From assembly GCA_022709995.1 (NCBI GenBank), contig JAKLHU010000027.1, positions 1 to 11,105 of the forward strand: a stretch of DNA of 11,105 bases, written 5' to 3'. This document shows, piece by piece, positions 6,201 to 11,105 of this stretch. The stretch's first letter is position 1; each line of letters opens with the position of its first letter. Source of the DNA: Verrucomicrobiota bacterium (lineage in GTDB: Bacteria > Verrucomicrobiota > Lentisphaeria > Oligosphaerales > Oligosphaeraceae). Both the position numbers and the translations under genes were made by a program. The notes under the pieces were generated by a model. That model was not told where the DNA came from, did no database searches, and was given only the letters and a program-made list of their open reading frames with translations.

Positions 6201-7985
6201 ATGCGCTATGTTCTGGCCATTTACGATTCCGATCACCAGTCCCCCGACGGCAATTTCTGGGCCCAGCGTCATCCGGCCCTGCCGCCGGCGCTGCTGCAGG
6301 CCCTCTACCACGACCATCTGGCCAAAACGTTCAATGCCGAAACCATCGGCCCGGACGACCGGCTCCAAGGCGCCATCGGCTTCGGCGACTGGCTTTGCGC
6401 TTATCAGGTCATCGGCGGCGGCGCCGACTCCCGCGGCCGCACCGGCCGCTATTGGGTGATCGCCGCCTTCACGGCCAGAACCCCCGCCAACGCCGCCGGC
6501 CTGACCGCCATCCTCGCCAACCAGACCCTCGACTCCCTCGGCACCCAGCTGCGAACCCACTCCGAAGACGCGCCGCCCATAGCCCTGGACCAGGAATGCC
6601 CCGACCCGCAACCCAAAACCGCCCCCGCGACCGACTTCAATTACGCGAAGACCGAACAACGACCCGACAATGCCCGCGGCGATCTGTTCCACGCCGCCGC
6701 CGCGGCAGCCGCCGCCTCTGACAAAGGCTTCCACCTCACCTTCCAACAACATGGCGCCAACGCCGTCACCACCGCCCAGCCGGCCGCCTTCGCCAGCGAG
6801 CACGCCGCCATCCCCAACCTGCCGTCCACGTCCACGGCTCCGACGGCCGACGCCGAACCGGCCGCACCCGGCCGCCGAACCGGCCGCGCCGGACGCCTCG
6901 GCGCCGCCGCCGTTCTGATTCTCGGCCTCGCCTTCGCCTGGCTGATCTGGCAAAATCTCCAGTTCGCCAATTTGAAACGGCTCGTCAACGCCCGCCAGGC
7001 CGAAGACGAACGCCCCCTGGCGGCGGTCATCCTCATCCCTGGCGTCGGCTCCCGGCAGCATCTTTTCAACGGTGATTTCACGGCCCCGGCCGACATCATC
7101 CGTCAGGTCGGGCACTTCTCGACGACCGCCGACGGCGTCGCCTGCACCGAATTTTCGCCTGGCGCCAGCCCCAGATTTCCCTGCTACACGATCTCCCTGA
7201 CCGGCGACGGCTACGCCGCCATCGAAAACAGCGCCGCCGAACTGCATGCCTTTGTCAACGAAGCCAGCCGCCGCTCCCGGGCCCGCGGCATCATCCTCTG
7301 CGGCTACAATGTCGGCGCCGTCATCGCCCGCGAGTACCTGACCAATCCGCACTACGAGTCGGCCGCCCGCCGGCAAGTGACCCAGCTCATCTCCGTGGCC
7401 GCCCCCCATAATGGCGCCGAACTGGCGAAACTGCCCGCCAAAATCGACTTTCTGAAAAAATACCCCGATCTCTACGCCTGGCTCGAAAAGCAGTTTCCGG
7501 CCGTTGACTTCGACTCGCCGCTCTATCGCCAACTGGTCCCGCCGCAGCCCGGAAACTATCTCTGGGACCTGAACCAGCGCCAGCACCCCGACATCAACTA
7601 CGCGTGCATCATCCTCAACCCGGAAGTCCGGACCGTCAACCTCATCCGGGAAGCCTGGGACTCCGTCACCGATCCGGACGACAGCCAAGCCGGCTCCTGG
7701 CTGACATCCCTGGGAAAAATCATCGGCGCCCGAATGAAAGACGGCAGCGACAATGCCCCCGAGACCGGCGTCCTCTTCAACGACGGCGACGGCGCCGTCT
7801 CAACCAACAGCCAGGATCTGAACAACGTCGCCTTCTTCAAATCGAAAAAGCTCGCCGGAACAATTCCCACCCGCGTGATCACGGATTCCGATATTTCCTC
7901 GCGCCGCATCGGCGACTACCTCGAACTGCTTATCCTGGCCCGCCACCACCCCATTCCGCCCACCGCGACGTCGCCGGGGAGATGA
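6201..7985 (+). CDS. GAP1-N-like / TM / alpha-beta-hydrolase-fold protein with apparently lost catalytic serine
   Basis: This encodes 594 residues. Residues 1-120 contain DSRGRTGRYWVIAAF (76-90), a pattern recalling the N-terminal domain of GTPase-associated GAP1 proteins; this match is tentative. Residues 125-225 are an Ala/Pro-rich linker. GRRTGRAGR precedes a TM helix at about 233-250, predicting an external C-terminal half. Residues 270-590 have the order of a lipase or PGAP1-like alpha/beta hydrolase: VILIPGVGS (276-284), an elbow LCGYNVGAVIAREYL (366-380), SVAAPHNGAEL (398-408) and NDGDGAVSTNSQ (527-538). In active relatives the elbow is GxSxG, here Asn370 (codon AAT, 7308-7310). The acid site is present (D530), but the usual later His looks replaced: TDSDISSRRI (561-570), with Ile565 where His is expected; HH at 582-583 is the nearest alternative. 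I infer a catalytically dead binding domain. Start fixed by AAGGAG. Probably the last gene of the cluster. Confidence 0.83.
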   Translation: MRYVLAIYDSDHQSPDGNFWAQRHPALPPALLQALYHDHLAKTFNAETIGPDDRLQGAIGFGDWLCAYQVIGGGADSRGRTGRYWVIAAFTARTPANAAGLTAILANQTLDSLGTQLRTHSEDAPPIALDQECPDPQPKTAPATDFNYAKTEQRPDNARGDLFHAAAAAAAASDKGFHLTFQQHGANAVTTAQPAAFASEHAAIPNLPSTSTAPTADAEPAAPGRRTGRAGRLGAAAVLILGLAFAWLIWQNLQFANLKRLVNARQAEDERPLAAVILIPGVGSRQHLFNGDFTAPADIIRQVGHFSTTADGVACTEFSPGASPRFPCYTISLTGDGYAAIENSAAELHAFVNEASRRSRARGIILCGYNVGAVIAREYLTNPHYESAARRQVTQLISVAAPHNGAELAKLPAKIDFLKKYPDLYAWLEKQFPAVDFDSPLYRQLVPPQPGNYLWDLNQRQHPDINYACIILNPEVRTVNLIREAWDSVTDPDDSQAGSWLTSLGKIIGARMKDGSDNAPETGVLFNDGDGAVSTNSQDLNNVAFFKSKKLAGTIPTRVITDSDISSRRIGDYLELLILARHHPIPPTATSPGR

Positions 7986-8064
7986 AGGCGCCCCGCCCAC
8001 ACCCACCGCCGTCCACCCAAACCATAGTCCGCTTCATGTCCATGGTCCATGATCGCCCGACACT

Positions 8065-8135
8065 ATTCCTTTTTGCATCACTCGGCCCGCAAAAATGGAA
8101 TGGGACGCCGGGGAAGCATGCTCCCATTCTTGTTT
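8065..8135. terminator. Overlapping alternative hairpins, possible transcription terminator of the SrfB cluster
   Basis: Hairpin A: ATTCCTTTTTGC (8065-8076) pairs with GCAAAAATGGAAT (8089-8101) with one bulged T (8096) and a 12-base loop. Hairpin B: GAATGGGA (8098-8105) pairs exactly with TCCCATTC (8122-8129), and TTGTTT follows at 8130-8135. The two share bases 8098-8101, so they cannot form fully together. The site lies 80 bases after the cluster's last stop, a fitting place for a terminator, but neither has the textbook GC stem plus long T run. Structure is seen; the termination role is inferred. Confidence 0.35.
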
Positions 8136-8235
8136 CACGCTGCCGGCATCAATGACGCTGTTCCCATGCTTTGCTGGATTAAGGCAGTAGCAAATAAACA
8201 ACCTACCTCCTAAATTAAGAAGCATCCCACTATCA

Positions 8236-8370
8236 TCCACCGTCCACTAACGTCCACTGTCCACTCTCCACTGTCCACCGTCCACTCTCCACTGTCCACA
8301 GTCCACTAACGTCCACTAACGTCCACAGTCCACTGTCCACTCTCCACAGTCCACTGTCCACAGTCCACTC
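8236..8370 (+). repeat. Heptanucleotide tandem array, 18 TCCAC-headed units
   Basis: The 135 bases divide without remainder into 18 units that all begin TCCAC. Fifteen are 7 bases long (TCCAC plus TG, TC, AG or CG) and three are 10 bases long (TCCACTAACG, at 8243, 8302 and 8312). On the minus strand the unit reads as variants of GTGGA. The array ends 19 bases before the lyase ATG at 8390. Units differ in their last two bases in a non-random way, and TCCACTG-TCCACTC pairs recur. Length is not held to multiples of three, as expected for non-coding DNA. Function unknown; slippage-prone spacing of a promoter or a protein-binding array are options. Confidence 0.92.
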
Positions 8371-8389
8371 CCTTCCCGGAACAACTCCC

Positions 8390-11105
8390 ATGCCCATGTC
8401 ACCCCTGCGCCTTCTGACCTCGGCCCTGTTCTGCACCGCCGCCCTCACGGCTGCCGCCGTTCCTTTCCCGGCCACGGTCGGCGAAAGCCTCGGCCTGCCC
8501 GAAAACTACGCCGCCCCCTTGACGACCATCGTGACGGCAAAGCCCGCCGACAAAAAACAACTGACCACGCGCTTCACCCAGCTCGAAGCCGCCGCCCTCG
8601 CCAAAAACCTCCTCCTCTTCAAACTCACCTACGTCGACCGGCCAGACTTCGAAACCGCCAACACCATTTTCTATTTTGACCTGGACAACGACCCCGCCAC
8701 CGGCCGGGCCGACGCGGATCACCGCGGCACCGACCTGATGGTGACCTTCGCCGATAAAAACGCCGCCCCCCGCGCGTTCACCCCGGAAGCCAAAAACGCC
8801 CGCCTGGCCGCTGCCGTTCACGACAACACCGCCTGGCTGCTCCTGCAGACAACCACCGCCGCCAGCGGCAACGACGACGTGGCCTTTTCCTTGCACCTGC
8901 TGAGCGAATTCCGCGCCGAAGGGACCGGCAAAGCCAGCCAAAGCACTCCGCCCGCCAAAATCACCTTGCCGGTTTTGGCCTCGGCCAAGCCGGTCAATCC
9001 CGCCCTCGGCACCGGCGCCAGCCTGGTGCCTCTGTCCTTCTTCCTCTATCACAACAACAAAATCGCCCTGCTGCCGCTCGCGGATAAAGGCCTCACCGCC
9101 GACCAGGTGATGGCCGTGGCCAGGCCCTTCCAGCCCGGCCGGCCGGCGCCCATCGTCACCCTCCCGGCTGACGGCCCGACCGGCAAACCCGCCTCCGGCG
9201 ACCCCCTCGCGGTCACCATCAACCTGCGCGAAGAAGCCGGCATCGCCCGCCTGCCCGCCCGCATCCGGGTCGGCGTGCCGTTCCCGCAAGGCCGCGTCTT
9301 CCAGACCAAACATCTCGTCCTGCGCGACCACGCCGGCGAGGCCCGGCCGGCGCAGCTCGCGGTCATGACCCTCTGGCCCGACCAGAGCCTGAAATGGGTC
9401 CTGGCGCAATTCGATGCCGAACTTGATCCCTACGCCAAGCTCGACTGGACGTTGACATCCAGCCCCGAAGCTGCGCCAGCCACCCCGCCGTCACCCCTGC
9501 GCCTGACCGAATCCGACCGCGCCATCACCATCGCCACCGGCGCCTTGAACGCCACCATCGACAAGCGCCAATTCGCCTTCGCGGAACTCGCCCGGCCCGG
9601 CCAGGAAACATCCCGCCTCCGCTTGGCCGCCACCCTCCGCGACGAACAGGACCGGCCCTTCACCACCGCGGCACTGCCGCCAAGCTCCGTCCGCATCGAA
9701 GAACAAGGCCCGGAACGCATCGTCGTCCGCGTCGAAGGCCACTACGGCAACGACGCCGGCGAAAAACTGATGACCTACATCGCCAGAATGACGTTTTACC
9801 GCCAGTCGTCCACTTTTGACCTCGACTGGACCCACCTCAACTCCGAAATCAGCCGCGAATTCACCGACATCACCTCGCTCGACCTCGAACTGACGGCCGC
9901 GTCCCCGGCCCGCGCCCTCGAAGTCGCCGGCGCCGACCGGCAAGGCAACCCCTTCGGCGGCAACGCCAAGCTGACTCCCGACCGCCCCGAACTCGCCATT
10001 TTCCAGCGCAACGACCTGGACGCCGAGGCCTCTGCACCCCTCAAAGCCATGATTCCCGCCCTGGCCGACGGCAAGGCCCGCTGCAACGGCAGCGTCACGG
10101 CGGACTTCGCCGACGCACGCCTCACCGTCGCCCTCCAGGACTTCTGGCAGCGCTGGCCCAAGGCCGTCACCCTGGCCGGCAGCCGCCTGACCCTCGGCAT
10201 CCTCCCGCGCCAGCCCTCCACGGACTTCGGCCAGGATCTGCCCTTCTGGCTCGTGTTCCCCTTCTGCGAAGGCAAATACCGCACCAAGTGGGGCATGGCC
10301 TTCACCGAAAAAATCTCCATCGACGTCGCCGGCACCACCTCGCGGGCCGAGATGGCCGCCAACCGCGACCTGCCGGTCATCGCCGTCATCCCGGCGGCCT
10401 GGTATCGTCAATGCCAAGTCTTCGGCGACGTGTCCGTCCCCAAAGGCAAACAGTTCGCCGCCTGGGACGAATGGTTTGAAAAATGCACCGACGACATCCT
10501 CGCCATGCGCGAACGCCAGCGCGAATACGGCTATTTCAACTTCGGCGACACCTTCGGCGAACGCGGCCGCAACTGGACCAACAACGAATACGACCCCGCC
10601 CACGGCCTGTTCATGCAATTCGTCCGCACCGGCAACCGGAAATACGCCCGCCTCGGCCTGCAGACCGCCCGCCACCAGGCCGATGTCGACACGGTGCACG
10701 CCTACCCCGACCCCTTCTACCTCGGCGCCAACCACCAGCATTCCATCGGCCACACCGGCCAGTGGTCGCAGGTGCCGACCCGGGCAACCTGGACGCACCG
10801 CTACGATTCCCACACCTCCGCCGAAAATGGCCATACCTGGCTGGAGGGCATGGCCGACGCCTGGTGCCTGGCCGCCGAACCACGAACCATCGAGGCCGCC
10901 TACGCGCTGGGCGAGCACATCACCTGGGGCATGTCCACGACCTTCACCAAGCTCGGCACCCACGAACGCTCGGCGGGTTGGTCCCTGAAAGCCATCCTCT
11001 GCCTGTACCGCTACCTCGGCGATCCCGTCTACCTCGAAGCCGCCCGCCGCATCGTCGAAGTGCCGTTGCGCGAACAGAACTTCGACCAGGGCGGCGCCTG
11101 GCCGC
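8390..11105 (+). CDS. Secreted PcRGLX/YetA-like (PL26-type) polysaccharide lyase, 3' end outside window
   Basis: The frame is open from ATG 8390 (or ATG 8396, same frame) to the window end, 905 codons with no stop. Seen: a signal peptide (residues 1 to about 23: Arg, hydrophobic core, Ala-rich end), so the product is exported. Residues about 50-200 include FYFDLDNDPATGR (94-106) and GTDLMV, the pattern of CBM9-like carbohydrate-binding domains. At about 273-350 a RIFT-barrel-type domain has GVPFPQGRVF and WPDQSLKW (329-336). A beta-sandwich region follows (about 360-650), then an alpha/alpha-toroid start with YGYFNFGD (713-720) and NHQHSIGHTG (781-790). These last three are the domain order of PcRGLX/YetA-like proteins, which include fungal exo-rhamnogalacturonan lyase of family PL26. 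Likely role: cleavage of rhamnogalacturonan or a related acidic polymer outside the cytoplasm. The substrate is inferred; catalytic residues were not assigned. The gap and array upstream suggest a unit separate from the SrfB cluster. Confidence 0.8.
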   Translation, partial: MPMSPLRLLTSALFCTAALTAAAVPFPATVGESLGLPENYAAPLTTIVTAKPADKKQLTTRFTQLEAAALAKNLLLFKLTYVDRPDFETANTIFYFDLDNDPATGRADADHRGTDLMVTFADKNAAPRAFTPEAKNARLAAAVHDNTAWLLLQTTTAASGNDDVAFSLHLLSEFRAEGTGKASQSTPPAKITLPVLASAKPVNPALGTGASLVPLSFFLYHNNKIALLPLADKGLTADQVMAVARPFQPGRPAPIVTLPADGPTGKPASGDPLAVTINLREEAGIARLPARIRVGVPFPQGRVFQTKHLVLRDHAGEARPAQLAVMTLWPDQSLKWVLAQFDAELDPYAKLDWTLTSSPEAAPATPPSPLRLTESDRAITIATGALNATIDKRQFAFAELARPGQETSRLRLAATLRDEQDRPFTTAALPPSSVRIEEQGPERIVVRVEGHYGNDAGEKLMTYIARMTFYRQSSTFDLDWTHLNSEISREFTDITSLDLELTAASPARALEVAGADRQGNPFGGNAKLTPDRPELAIFQRNDLDAEASAPLKAMIPALADGKARCNGSVTADFADARLTVALQDFWQRWPKAVTLAGSRLTLGILPRQPSTDFGQDLPFWLVFPFCEGKYRTKWGMAFTEKISIDVAGTTSRAEMAANRDLPVIAVIPAAWYRQCQVFGDVSVPKGKQFAAWDEWFEKCTDDILAMRERQREYGYFNFGDTFGERGRNWTNNEYDPAHGLFMQFVRTGNRKYARLGLQTARHQADVDTVHAYPDPFYLGANHQHSIGHTGQWSQVPTRATWTHRYDSHTSAENGHTWLEGMADAWCLAAEPRTIEAAYALGEHITWGMSTTFTKLGTHERSAGWSLKAILCLYRYLGDPVYLEAARRIVEVPLREQNFDQGGAWP

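Larger units (their letters stand above)
7986..8389. other. 404-bp gene-free spacer with hairpins, AT-richer patch and tandem array
   Basis: No convincing gene lies here. From left to right there are about 75 bases of ordinary GC-rich sequence, two overlapping inverted repeats (8065-8129), a near-palindrome (8111-8125, around AGCATGCT), an AT-richer patch (about 8165-8235) and the TCCAC array (8236-8370). The patch holds a possible but weak -10-like TAAATT at 8211-8216, with no good -35. On the minus strand AGGAGG (complement of 8206-8211) precedes a TTG and a 55-codon frame ending at 8034; I do not call it a gene. Composition differs from the flanking genes, so the block may be a dispersed repeat or an insertion remnant. 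Confidence 0.7.

Noticed and set aside
4878..7688. 936-codon open frame on the minus strand
   Set aside because: It lies antisense to the GTPase and hydrolase-fold genes, is Gly/Val/Asp-rich without motifs, and spans two genes with clear domains. Long antisense frames are expected from strong G/C third-position bias.
8236..8370. Replication origin with DnaA-box-like sites (CTGTCCACA) or a CRISPR array
   Set aside because: Units match only part of TTATCCACA, there is no dnaA/dnaN neighbour or clear unwinding region, and units of 7-10 bases with no spacers cannot be CRISPR.
8233..8475. 80-codon minus-strand frame containing a WTVDSG-like repeat
   Set aside because: It is the conceptual translation of the heptamer array plus antisense signal-peptide sequence; the period-7 repeat yields an artificial 7-residue repeat.
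9491..10963. 490-codon open frame on the minus strand
   Set aside because: It is antisense to the lyase gene, with composition typical of a shadow frame and no recognisable motif.

Overview
This is a GC-rich window with strongly G/C-ending codons, and every convincing gene lies on the + strand. The mix of genes suggests a Lentisphaerota-, Verrucomicrobiota- or Planctomycetota-type bacterium. It pairs an SrfB-like actin/Hsp70-fold ATPase and large envelope-anchored multidomain proteins with a secreted PcRGLX/YetA-type polysaccharide lyase, and short-tandem-repeat spacers lie between genes. The taxonomic guess is an inference from gene content only.

Positions 1-7985 hold five co-directional genes that look like one transcription unit. 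They are: (1) the C-terminal end of an SrfB-like ATPase (1-729); (2) a two-TM protein with a Pro/Ala linker and a C-terminal domain that faintly resembles GrpE, overlapping gene 1 by four bases (726-1721); (3) a single-pass protein with a cysteine-rich zinc ribbon and several PKD-like domains (1780-4053); (4) a GYF_2-like, P-loop GTPase, TM and coiled-coil protein (4116-6101); (5) a protein with an N-terminal domain reminiscent of GTPase-associated GAP1-N proteins, a TM helix and an alpha/beta-hydrolase domain (6201-7985). In gene 5 the nucleophile elbow reads GYNVG, so the catalytic serine appears to be Asn. In genes 3, 4 and 5 a cluster of Arg precedes the single TM helix. This predicts cytosolic N-terminal parts (GYF/GTPase, GAP1-N-like) and external C-terminal parts (zinc ribbon/PKD, coiled coil, hydrolase fold). 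The simplest reading is a membrane-spanning complex in which a cytosolic SrfB ATPase and a GTPase are coupled to proteins outside the membrane. I know of no described function for this combination; it is the best candidate here for an undescribed system.

Positions 7986-8389 form a gene-free spacer. It contains two overlapping, mutually exclusive hairpins, an AT-richer patch with a weak minus-strand ORF, and a 135-bp array of 18 TCCAC-headed units (7-mers with three 10-mer variants). The array stops 19 bases before the next gene. A second microsatellite, five CCCTT units that are G-quadruplex-capable on the minus strand, sits just before the GTPase gene.

From 8390 to the window end runs an incomplete secreted protein with an N-terminal CBM9-like beta-domain followed by PcRGLX/YetA-like (polysaccharide lyase family 26-type) domains. 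It probably acts in pectin or other acidic-polysaccharide degradation and is probably transcribed separately from the SrfB cluster.
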